Positions 1 through 12,000 of a DNA stretch of 64,000 nt are shown here, piece by piece. The notes under the pieces are model-generated. The model was not told where the DNA came from. It did no database searches and saw only the letters and a list, made by a program, of their open reading frames with translations. The DNA lies in assembly GCF_029227915.1 (NCBI RefSeq), contig NC_079875.1:31625501-31689500 (forward strand), given 5' to 3'. The position numbers and the translations under genes were made by a program. Position 1 is the stretch's first letter, and the number at the start of each line of letters is the position of its first letter. The stretch is from Hydractinia symbiolongicarpus. Taxonomy: Eukaryota; Cnidaria; Hydrozoa; Anthoathecata; Hydractiniidae.

Positions 1-15
1 TATTTATTAACGTAC

Positions 16-3000
16 CTTTATCGTTTTAGCACGTCGGGGTGCTGGCACAGGTCTTTGTATTGCTGTGCAAAAAAAAGTCAGTTGAGAAAACAGCCATTTA
101 GGCACAAAGTTCTACAGCAAAATCGTGATTTATTATAGGGGTCCGTTACAGAGGAGCAAAAACAATACTTTTTGGTTACCCAGTGAACATAAAAATCGTC
201 TAAGCCCATGTCATACTTGCCTAATTAGTCTAAGATATAATTTAAAGTTTTTTGTCGGTAAACTCAAAGCTACGCTCTAATTTTAGAAATTTTGTATGTG
301 TAAAACTTGGTCATTGTATAAAATTTTTCAAAGCCTAGTCTAAACATTCCAGTTCAACCATTTTTTCTCACATTTGAAGACATGACAACTGTCATTTAAG
401 TTTTAGGGATATTCTAAAGATTAATTGTATTTAAAAAACAATAAATACTTACATAAATAAGTGTTACTGCATTCCTATAATGAGATTTGGTCATTTAGAA
501 ACTTTGCGATATAAAATAAAGTCAGTTTGAGATTTTAATACATCAATAGAAAAAACAATGTACGTACAATCGCCTCCTCGTGATTTTCTCTCGGTGTTGG
601 TACGGGTTTCTTACTATCTAACATGAAAAATGAAGTTGGTAAATTTTGTACATGCGCGCACATTCTTGAAGGTAAAATACAGTCATGATGTAAAATGGCT
701 ATTATTGAAATTCATGCAGATGTTTTTTAAACATAATATATAAGACATTTTTTCATTTGACTATATCTTTTACTGTAGCGCACAACGCTAAGGAAAAAAA
801 CTCGTGAGCTTCTTATGTGCAAAAGGCAGCGAAATTGAAACAGGGCCGTATGGTTTATATAATGCTTATCAAATATAGATACCTTGATTTGTTTCCTAAA
901 AAAGAGAAAAGAAAAAGGTTACAACTAATAGACACTATTTTCGGTATTAAAATATCACAATTATCACATGTCATGAGAACACAAGAATTGCTCGATGCTG
1001 CAATAACTTACTGCGTCCCTTAATTCTGCACTTGTCTCAAGATTATTTTTTGCTGCAACGTATTCATGTTCTAGAATGACAAAGAGAAAACCAGTTTATG
1101 AAAAAAAAGGTTTTAAATATCATTTTTCAATTACTGAAAAGATTTCATAATTACCTGTAAAAGTATTTTGATAAGCAACATCATCGTCATTCTATGAAAA
1201 ACAATGTTCAAATAACAACGAGTGAACAAACAAACAGACGAAAAAACAGACTAAAAACAATAACTCTACCTGTAGCGGCGAGTATCTCGTGGAATTGTCC
1301 TATGATTATACAAACGGAAATATAACAAAAAAATAGGTAACGTTCAAAAAAAACAATTTTGGTCACTGTTGAGAACTTTTCCTTCTCCACTTCCCCAAGA
1401 AAAACTTTACTTGTCTGTTTCTTCTAATCTGACAACTTTAATTTCAGAAATGCCAGAAAGGTAAGAGATTTTACTATTGTAATTTTTTTTTCAAATTTAC
1501 CAACCTCTATAAAATTAGCATAATATTTTGTCTGCCTGTCTGCAAAAGACGGATCCTGTTCACAAAATGCGATATTTTAAGGCCGGCTAGCCGTGGATTT
1601 AAAACGAACGAAGATTTTGAGGTAGCTAGCATCCTATAGTCACATAGCTATAGCTAGTCTTATTTATTGCTATTCCTTTAATGTTTTTCCGCAGTTTTTT
1701 ATCTCAGCCAACCTTGTTTATTTTCTTACCCGTACGAACCGCTAAGTCCTGTGTTAACGACAGGCTGTTTCCTGTGTTTTTACTTAAACCAAAGTTTGCG
1801 ATAAATTTCTTTTTGGACAAGGTTATTATGTGTAAATGGATGTGCCACGGTGCAACACCATTACTAAGTGCTCAGCCTAATCTTCCGATTAATTTTTAAA
1901 CTTTCACTTACAGCCCAAACTTATACCGTAAAGTATATCAAACTTGATTTTTGCTGTAACGGGGTAACAACGGGTTGTTTTTATTTCAGCTCAAAGTGTA
2001 GTAAAATTATTTATTAAAAAAATATGTTACACCCGAAGCACTATAATATAGTGTGCACTTTACTCGATTTACGACATACTGTATATCTGTACTAACGCGC
2101 TCTACTTAAACATATAACACAGTTTTAGGCGCTCCACCTTGCGTTTAACAGCGCGTCAAAGAGTTACTTATGGCGTAACCCGGCATTTTCATGAAAATAG
2201 CCGTCGAGTTCAAGTGTGTAAACACTGCTTTTATGAAACGTAAAAATCAACAAAAACTACATTTTTGAATTATTTCCTTTTTTTTAACGAAGCCTGTTAG
2301 CCTGTTAGAACTCCCTGTATACAAATACAAATCTAGATTCATAGAAATTCCACTTACTAAAAATATATAACAAAGAAGAATGTCTAAATTTTAGCTAACG
2401 CTGGATGGGTTTATTTTTTGCTGGAATTGTTTTTCTTATGTTCTTAAATAAACAAAAGTGCAAGAAAATGTCAAATTTAGCTTTTAACACGCTATTTACA
2501 AGAGCAGCCTCTTTCTTAAACTGGCAGCAAAAATGCGCGAATTATTGCTAAATACACGTATTTTGCGAGAAGGCGGCGTAACACTACATTCGATAAATTA
2601 TTCTACTACTGCAGAGTAATTCCATAACAAATTCCCGTGGTTTGTTCCACGGGTTAACCACCAGTCTATATTGTAATACCCGTTTTCTGTCTGTCTGTCA
2701 CGAAAAATGTTACCGCCAGTAGCTAGACGCATGCAATGCAGTATAAAATAGATGGGCAAACCGGTGAAATTTTCCACGGGACACTGACTTTATATATTTT
2801 GTAGAAACTTTTTTTTCCTAAAATTCTTCTTTTCCATAATCAATAAAAATGAAAATGCAATAAGCTTTTTACCTGTAGACTTTTTTTTAGGAAATCATTT
2901 GGCGAATCTACCAATATAAAATCTGGAGAGACTTTAAGTCGGCGAACAAGACGTCAATTTATGTGAAAATTTCTGAGATCTCTGCTGTTACCTCATGTTT

Positions 3001-6000
3001 AATTTATTAAAGATATAATTATAAATTATAAATGAATTGAATTATGACATCTACGTGCTTAGATATCGTTACGGCAAGATATCGCTGCACTGGTACCATT
3101 TTGCGCACAGATACACAACGGCTATTATAAAAGGTGAAGATATCTTAAACATATTTAGTATCATTACCAATAACTCTTCTGCTCCACTGTTATCGCACAC
3201 ATCTGAAAAAAATAATTGATATGAACAGTTGCATTTTTTGGTAGAGTTCAGTCGGGACCGCAATGAGATTTCAATTCTTCCTCAAAATCTTCATGCAAAC
3301 ATGATTTATCCGAAATAAACTATGGCGCGTGTGTGTACAAAGTTATTGCGCATGTGTACAAAGCTATTGAGCTTGTGCAGTTCACACTACCTGGATATGA
3401 AAACTTCATGTTAGCAGAACGACATGTTATAGAATTTATATTCTCATTTTGCGTCCATGTAAAGGCTACCTTACAGTCAATCAGTTTTCATCGTCAAAAT
3501 AAATAAATTAGTGTTTGATAGAGGGCGTACCATCAATGTCATCATTGTCATCATTGTCATCATTGTCATCATTGTTAGAATCTGAATAGAGCGATCTGTT
3601 GGAATCCTAATAAGTAAAGGTGACCAAAGAAAAAGATTTCGTTGCAGGATATCTTTTTTAAAATTGTGAAGCAAATTCGCTAAGATTATTTAACTTAAAT
3701 TTAAAAAATATTTCTCTAAAGGGGAAACCTTCACAAAAATATTCAAAAAAATTTATCCCGTACTGGACGCAATTTATTTTAATATAAGTATTTTTACGGC
3801 AAGTCGATTAAAACCCCACATTTGAATTTTTTTCCTGACAGAAAAGTCCATCACAACGCACATAGCAACCACTTCTCGACCAGTGTCTAACTACCTGTAC
3901 TAAACTTTTCTCAATGTATACACGACACTGTCGAGGCTTTCAACATTTTAAATACAAAATAACAAATGAAACTCGTTAGTTTAGCTACGAAAGTTAAATG
4001 GACGGTGTTTGATTTGTCCATTTGCGCGTAAGTCGTTCGATTTAAAGTAATGCCTTGAAAATATTTATTGGTGTTTTTTTCAGGATTGCAATTTTACGTT
4101 CCTGGCTATGATAACTTGAAAACTTTGGAAATTTTATAGGATTGTTCAGGTAAATGAAGTACTGTGATATGACCTTTACGAATAGTAATAGCGCATATAG
4201 TAACTCTCTATTTGAATTCAACCCATATAGTTTGTTTTAAAATGTTTTGAATATTCTAGAAATTGTTTCAACCTTAATAAATAAATTTATTTAGTAATAT
4301 CACTTCTTTAGAAAACGTTGAGTTCTCAGTACTTTTCACTTTTTCGTTGCAGTATTCTTCCACCGTATCCTCATAACTTTCACTTTTATTTCCCAAATCG
4401 GAGTGCTGTGTAAAATACTGTAAAATTTGAACTATATAACAATTTTATGTAAAAGTACGCAACTGAGAAACATTCAAAGAAATTTACCAGTTCTTGTTCC
4501 AGTTTTTCAGTGTTGCTGGTATTCTAAACGATATAAATTCCCCACTAATGGCATCACTTTCTTTTGTCACATATTTTGTTTTAGCAAAAATAAAATCGTA
4601 AAGAAAAGTTTTATAAAATACAGAACATTTTTTATCAGGGACATTTTATAGATTCTTATAAAGAAAATGTAAGAACCGTTACCTGTTACAGACACACACA
4701 GTTTCCGCATTATTAAAAAAGATATCAGATCAAAGCATTTGCAAAGAACAATATAAGTAATGATGACAGCTTCAAATACCCTTATACATTCTCGGGGTTT
4801 CTTACAGGTAGAACATAGCTTACTTCTTCTTTGACAGTTTCAAAGTATTTTGGCTCATTGATTCCTTCAGAACTGTTGGAAAGATTTGGCTTATTTTGGC
4901 GTTTCACTGCAGGTGCCGGACGAACTTCTTTAAGAGCATCAGGTGCATATTCTTGGATTAAGTGTTTTGGCAGTGCTGGCGGGGAAGTTTCGTAGCAATA
5001 GGAGTAGTCAAAGCCTGTGCTATTGTTAATTTTCTTTGCTTCCTTATCGCGTGTCATACCAAATATCATATGTCCTGAATAAGAACGCAGTAGTTTAGGG
5101 TTATTATTCACACTGTGGATTGCGATAATTCTTTTCAAGAAGCTAAAAGGCTGTTTTTGACTTTATTTGCAGAAAAACATGCTCAAGAACAAATATGCTG
5201 CTATGGTATCCGTGAATTTACCAATATCGCTTTAAATATCAAACTTCCAATTAGTTTCAAATCCTTTTAACTCAATCATGTTAAATTCGAATTGTACAAA
5301 CGTATATCTGCAAGAGCATTACACAACAAGCCATTTAAGACAACAATTTGAACACGCTTTTTAGGTTTGTGCTTTCTTATCAAAACGAGCTTTTTCTACA
5401 ATTTGTTGTACAAGTATAGTTCTACAAGTTGTTGTAGAACGATATAGAAGTGAAATGTAATTTGTTGTTGACTTTAAGGATACCAGGATAATGGAGACTT
5501 GACGAGACGAGAGGATAACATGCTTTATCACATATTAAATGATGATTATTTTGGAGGTACGTGTTTTTTAAAATGGTGAAAAAGAGTTAGATTAACCTAT
5601 TCTGGTAATGTGTTGTTGGTTAGCTGCTAACAATCTCTCACGATTTCTATCATAACTGGCTTCAGTTGGTAAGCAGATCTTCTTCAGGCATAGCAAAACC
5701 TTAAAATTCAAAAGAAAATGAATTCGAATTAAAGTATATTGCCGTTACAATATGACAAATTTCACGAAGTTTTGTGATTTCGTTGTGCATTAAAAGCAAG
5801 AAAAGTAGCGTTACAAATCCAGGAACAAAAATACAAATTTTGTACCAAGAAATTAATTTAGGTGTATCTCCATGAACTTTTTTTGAAGATTATAGGTTTT
5901 AACTCATCGCATTTTTACGAAAATAAAATGCGCATGGGATATTCTTGTCCCTTCCCCTATATCATCCTCTAGGAAGTATAGTAACATGCAGGATTGCGCG

Positions 6001-9000
6001 CCTTCGTTTTTGAAAGTACATTGCAAAGCCAAAAAACACTTCTTTTTTCGACAAATCAGTTTTAATTTTTCGTCACAATCTTACCTGAATGACCTCACAT
6101 AGAGATGTGCAATTATGGCTCTCTCCATTGATTTTAAACGACAGAAAGTCATCAACATCTTCTACTTGTAAGTACTCGACGGTACTAACGAAATAAAAAA
6201 TTTTGTAAAAGGAAGACTTTCAACATGAAGACTTCTTGAAACTTAATACAGTCTGTGTTATTACATACGTTTTCTGAAAGTATAGTATAATAGAAAATCG
6301 TACAAGTATCAGTAGATTCTTGTACAATTTCGAAGTTGAATTACCTATTTGTACTGATTGCAACGATGTATTGTCCAATCGGTTTTTCACAATTAAGCAC
6401 CAGAAAGGAACCACTTTCTTTTCCATTTAAAAGTTGTTGAGATTCTTGTAATGACAAATCTCCAGCATACCAGCTAAAAGAGGAAAAGTTTTAATTACAG
6501 AATTGACATTCTTTGTGGGAAGGGCGAGCCCGAATATGAAATCTGCTTAAGATATGGACGCTCTTTCACTTTTGATACATTGATTAGGGCGTTTATTAAA
6601 AAGAAAAAAATACAGCTTGTGGGTACTTTTTCGAATCATTACAATGTCTGACTCGAATGAAAATCTGCAAATAAAATGTTTAGGAAAGAAAGTTAAAGAT
6701 CTTTATGTCTAGAATCCAATAAGCGATACGACAGATTTTATCCATAAAAGGGAGGATACATCGAAAAATCTCTTTTTGTTTTTACTTTAGCAAAATATAA
6801 AAGTCAAAATGCTGCCTTTTGCCCTTTAGTAAGTAAGTAAGCAACGGGAAGTTTAACGTCCTTGGAGATTCCATCCAAACGGCTGGCTCTTCCTCCCCTT
6901 TGACTGTAACTATGTTACGTTAGCGCTAGAGAGCATTGCTCTAACTTGCTTGCCTGGTGAAAAAAAGAAAAAAAGGATGACAACACTACATTTAAAGTGC
7001 GCCGGATCGGGGACTTGAACCTGAAACCTTATGAGTACAAGCCGAAGGCGCTACCACTACATCATCTCCGCCTTAGAGAGAAATGCAGTATTTTTCAAAA
7101 CAGAAAACAAGACAATACCCTTTTAAGTCACATTATGTGTAAAGACAAGCCTTCGAGTTAATATCAAGAAAGCGTTTAGTTTTTGGACTAACCTTACACC
7201 GAAACATTCTTTATTTTTCATTGTCTTAACCAAGCCAAAACTGGAATTGTCAAGTCGTTTTACAATTGTTAACTCACACTAAAATTAAAAACAAGGAAAT
7301 AAGACATTGGTTTACGATTACCGGGAGTTCGTCTTGTCCAAAATGTCTATGAAACTGCATTGATTAATTTCATATGCTCTTAGACTTCTTTTCTCGCGAC
7401 AATATACCGGAAAAGGATTACTTTACCTTTCGACAAAATCCACATTTCCTTATAAGATCTCCATTTTTAACTTCAAAATTTGTGTCATTTTCCTATAAAG
7501 CAGTGAGAAAACCAAAACTTGCGAGCTTGGCCTCTTCTTTTGCATTCAAAACAACAAATAAATATATCAAAATGTACTACACGCTGATTTGAACTTTCAG
7601 TCGTCGAAGAATAAATAGAAAAAAATAGATGGTGTCGAGGTTTTCTTAGAAGTATATATGAATTATTATAAACGGAGAAAATACTGTGAGTATAGACTGT
7701 AATTATAGGCGTAAAACCCTTGTTCTTAATCCATTAAGAAGTTCTGTCTTAATAAGTTCTTTATTTTTAACAAAATATCAGACAAAACGTTTTTTTATAT
7801 AGACAAAATTAAACACTGACAAATTGCTGGGTTAGTAAAAGATTTGACTTACGTAGTGCCTAGTATCATGCGTTGAAACATAAACAATATCGGCTTCTCT
7901 TTGTGTTGGCATCTGAAAAATATAAACATGTTTATTGTAAACATCTATAAAGTATCGTAGACTAGTTGTATCCCCCGTGGAATTCGCTCTACAATTCGCT
8001 TAGCCTATTTTTTAAACTCTATTTTATTAATTTCTTCAAATGATCATTTACATAGACAAAAATTAAACCACTTCTATGCCATAGTAAATCGTGTAAAGAT
8101 ATTTACCTCGATATTTTCGAAAGGACATCCACAAAGTGCATTCGGAACTGTACATAAAATAAATGAATGAATATATAAATTTTAGAAAAGTATTATTAAC
8201 GGGAGTGTCTTATGCTCATAAACCATCGGACAGAACTACCAAGCTTGATACAACACACTGATACCTGTTAGTACCGTATTTTATCAAATTTTCTTGCACA
8301 CGGATTTGCGCGCAGAGCCGCAGCCCAAGGAAATAATTAAGTTAAAGATTATACAAGACGAATTAAGAAAATATATAAAAAAGAAAATACAAAAGTTTAA
8401 CGTGTTTGTTAAAGCTGGAACAAAAAAATGTTTTTTAGAAATTACTCAATCCATTGTTGCTATTGTGCAGAGCTCAAATCACTGGTCAAGAAAATGACGA
8501 ACATTTTTTGCAGCCCACTTCTGAAATGTTAGTAAACAACAGCTCGCGCATTTTTTTAGTGTTCTGCTTTGATTTGTTCTGCTTTTTAGTGATTTGCTTT
8601 AAATTACAATTTTTGCTTTGTCTATCTTTTTCTCTTTGTTTTTTTATTCATTTGTTTATCTTTTCGTACTTTTTTTTGTTGCAGTCGAAAGAAGTTTAAT
8701 TTTTAATCAGAAAGTATTGCTGAGCGGGCTGAAAATATCACTTATGCCCGATTAGCTAGCGATAAATGAAATTTTTGCCAGCGCAATTTATAATGGCATA
8801 TAATTGTATATTGTAAACCGACGGTAAATGATAATTTGGCCCAGCACCTCCTCATTTATGATTGCGATCAAGCGTTATATCCCTAACAACAGCTTTGTCC
8901 ATGGTTTGTCAATCTTTGAACAACTATTGAAAATTAATTTGGAGACTAACCTTTGAGAGGATTGTACATTGGCATCTCATCTGAGTTGCATTCCTAGATA

Positions 9001-12000
9001 AACAAAACCAAACAGTGTATGTGCATGATGCGTTAAACTGCTTTCTTGATAACCACAATATTATAAGATCTTTATGCTACTGTTCGCTCAGAAAAACAAA
9101 CTCTTTTCTGTGTACATAGACCATTCCGTCCTGAAAAACTTTTTTCAAGTTCTTTTTTTACAAGGTATGGGTTCTTGTCCATTATCCAGTCAAAAATATA
9201 TATTTTACCACCATTCATTTTTACATTTAGAAGAATTTGACGTACAATGATCGCAATACGCTATTTAATTCGATTGCTTTGGAAATGCTTTTTATTGTGA
9301 AGAGCCAGCTCGCCTAACTGGAAGCAACTTCTAACTCCACCATAATCTTTTTAGTTATTTGTCTGCGAAATACGCGTACTGTTACGGAAACACGGAAATT
9401 TTAAAATACGCACGAAATACCTAATGCGATATATTTTTACCGACGTGATTCTTTAAAAAAACAATCCAAGATCTTCGCGGCTGGACGAACAAAGGCCATT
9501 TTGATTTTGAAAATTGTCATGTGTGGTCAGTGTGTGAGGTTTGTGGGCCTGTTTGACTTCTTTGTCTGCTGAAAGCTTTATATTTTTGTAAAATGTTTGT
9601 TTTTAATGTTAGGACAAGTATATTATCACGTTCTTTTAACACGTACAAATCTTTAACGCACCCGTTTTAGGATTTTTGACTAGGAAAAAAGATTTTGTGG
9701 AGGATTTTTTTTGCTATGATGAAGTAACAACGGTTTGTAAACTCTGTTTTTATTTTAGCTATAGTTGTGGAAAAGGTATTTTCGAAAAATATGTTACTAT
9801 AATGGTGTGTGTGCTTCACTTGATTGACGACATACTGTATACCTGTACTGAAGCGCTCCACCTGATCCTGTGGCACTGTGTACGGCTCTTATAAGCGTTC
9901 ATACATTTACTTGTGGCTTAACCTGGCTAGTTAGATTGTAAGAAACATGAGTTATGATATATGATTGTCAAACACAGTAGAATGTATAAACCATTTGTGA
10001 AAAACAAAACATTTTATTTTACCTGGACTATGCTGAAAAAACTATCATAGCTTCTGCTTTTGTCCAAGAAAAGCCAGTCGTCCATTTGGAGAACTACAAA
10101 ATGTTTCAACTGTCCTCTAAAATTCATATATTAACAATACAAAATAAATAATTATGTATTTAAATTATTCCTCTATATAATGATATTGTTCCTCTTGATT
10201 TACACCGGTAACATACATTTTATATATCTTATCGGGGGAAAAACAATTCGGGGAAAAGTGACTAAATTTTTTGCAAGTGACTTTTTTTTCACAAATTCTA
10301 AAATTTGTTTACCATAATTCTTCTAATTATAAAAAAACATTATTTTGGCCAATAATTAGAGAAGGTAAATTACTGCAAAATCTATCCGTACTAATAATAC
10401 ATCTTTCACGACTTATATAAAATATAATAATTATAACGTCATCCGAAATTTTATAATGGTTCTGTGCTCTTTAAATAAAAATATTTAGTTGGAATATCAA
10501 ATTATCATGACAAAACTAAAGTTTTTAGATCAATAAAATATTTTGGTTGGATTTTATTTAGATTTGAAATAAAGAAATAATAATTTGGAAAACGAGGCTA
10601 TTCTTAAACAGTTCGTCTATTTGAAGGATTGGATTTGGCCGTAATTTTCATTTTGAAATTGTGGGACTTAAAAATTCACGATATTAGGTTATTTGTTCTA
10701 CGTTTTGATAAGAAACTTAGGGATGAGAATCATTTTTAGTAGCAACCTTTTTATTTGAGTTTGACATAATTAGGAAATATGAGAGAGGTCTATTAGAGAA
10801 AAAATCATATAAATTTCAATAATTATTATTTATGCAATTTTGTTTTGTTTTTGTAACTTCAGTCCACCTTGCTTATGGAAAAAAATTGTTTCGGAAAAGG
10901 GACGCTAAAATTAGAAGAATTACAGTAGGTAATATACCCTGCAGACAAATTGTTAGTTTGCATGCTGTCAGCCTGCAAAAAAAATTACTGCGATATTTTA
11001 CGCGTATTTCGTGTATTGTTAGCATGAAGTAAATTTTTGAGCAGAAGTATAAATATATAAGTAAGGAGTAGAATTTTACTTTGCAAGCATTACTGTTATG
11101 ATGTATTGAGTATTGTTGACTTTCCAGACCAAAAACGTTGCACATGTTGCGTTCTGGAACATAAGTTCTACATATAACTTAGACATTCTGCCGCGATACC
11201 ATCTAAAAATACGTGACAGTGTAACATATTATAGAGTATTAATATTTAATGTATAAAACATAAAGCTGTTACCTTTTTGAACAGAATGGAGAGACATCAC
11301 ATACAAACACGTATCCTGTATCACCACTTCTAATATTGCTCACTTTGACTTTTCCATCCTAAAGCATTTCATAGAGAATCATTTTTCTAATTATACAGAA
11401 TATTTTCAATGATTTTAATTTAACGTGGTTGTTGAGCCACGTACGAATTTTTGCCAACATTTTGTTGCTTGCACTCGCTCAATAAGCATATGGATAAGAT
11501 GGAAAGTAAGGAAATCTCACCTGTGCGTTGCATTCAAGAGGTTTGAGCAAATCGTCTTCTGTGTAAGAAACAATGTCGCTCGCTTTCTGTTTAAAAAAAT
11601 CTTATTACTGTTAACTTATTAAAGATGGGTAAGATTTAACAGAAAGTGAAATGTCATACAAAATTTAATAAAAGTATTAATTTTAAGTTTATATTGACCA
11701 TAAACCGTTTTGAGCAAATTATCTACCTTTTATTCACGTTGCATTATTACAAAAAGTTTCTTAAATTCTTAAGATAAGTTCCTCAGTGAAGTGATAATGT
11801 AGTTTTTGAGAGATTTTGGAAACAAATACGCCTAGATAAAAAAAACTTGTTAATATGTTTTATTAATAAAACTTACATCTCCATTATTTTCTTTGAAAGC
11901 TTTTAACAAAACATCTGGCAGTATGGGTTTGTCGAACCATTCCTGTAATCATGTATTTTTAACTGTTTCAGAGTGCTACGTGGTAATAAACACAATATGG

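Larger units (their letters stand above)
16..4405 (-). other. Small downstream tail exons with tyrosine and PxxxPR motifs
   Basis: Nine exons, 4333-4405, 3531-3581, 2873-2907, 1411-1428, 1270-1299, 1155-1191, 1032-1070, 564-617 and 16-62, keep phase from the 4806 donor. They give SYEDTVEEY, an (Asn-Asp-Asp)n acidic run, a basic IRRNRQ hexapeptide, RYSPLQ, DVAYQNTF, HEYVAAKN, KKPVPTPRE and RPVPAPRR. YxN is the Grb2 class and PxxxPR the CIN85/CD2AP SH3 class in established usage. They could instead belong to a separate downstream gene if transcription of the SH2 gene stops at 4782. The last donor (GTACGT at 10-15) points off the window. Confidence 0.5.

Noticed and set aside
1208-1390. 60-codon hydrophobic minus-strand ORF
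   Set aside because: Frame differs from the spliced exon at 1270-1299; hydrophobicity comes from T-rich intron sequence.
4080-4152. Plus-strand exon between TTTTTTTCAG and GTAAAT
   Set aside because: All three frames contain a stop inside the segment.
7000-7075. tRNA gene on the minus strand
   Set aside because: A- and B-boxes are present, but the cloverleaf is degenerate and a SINE body and tail follow; called a SINE-like element instead.
7193-7278. Start of a protein kinase (NSSFGLVK resembles a glycine loop)
   Set aside because: No kinase exons follow; the exon is spliced in phase to an SH2 domain, so an SH3-like end fits better.
11273-11358. Immunoglobulin domain exon (SGDTGYVFVC resembles D-x-G-x-Y-x-C)
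   Set aside because: Neighbouring exons give no Ig strands or membrane segment; the SH3 reading fits the context and the downstream SH2.
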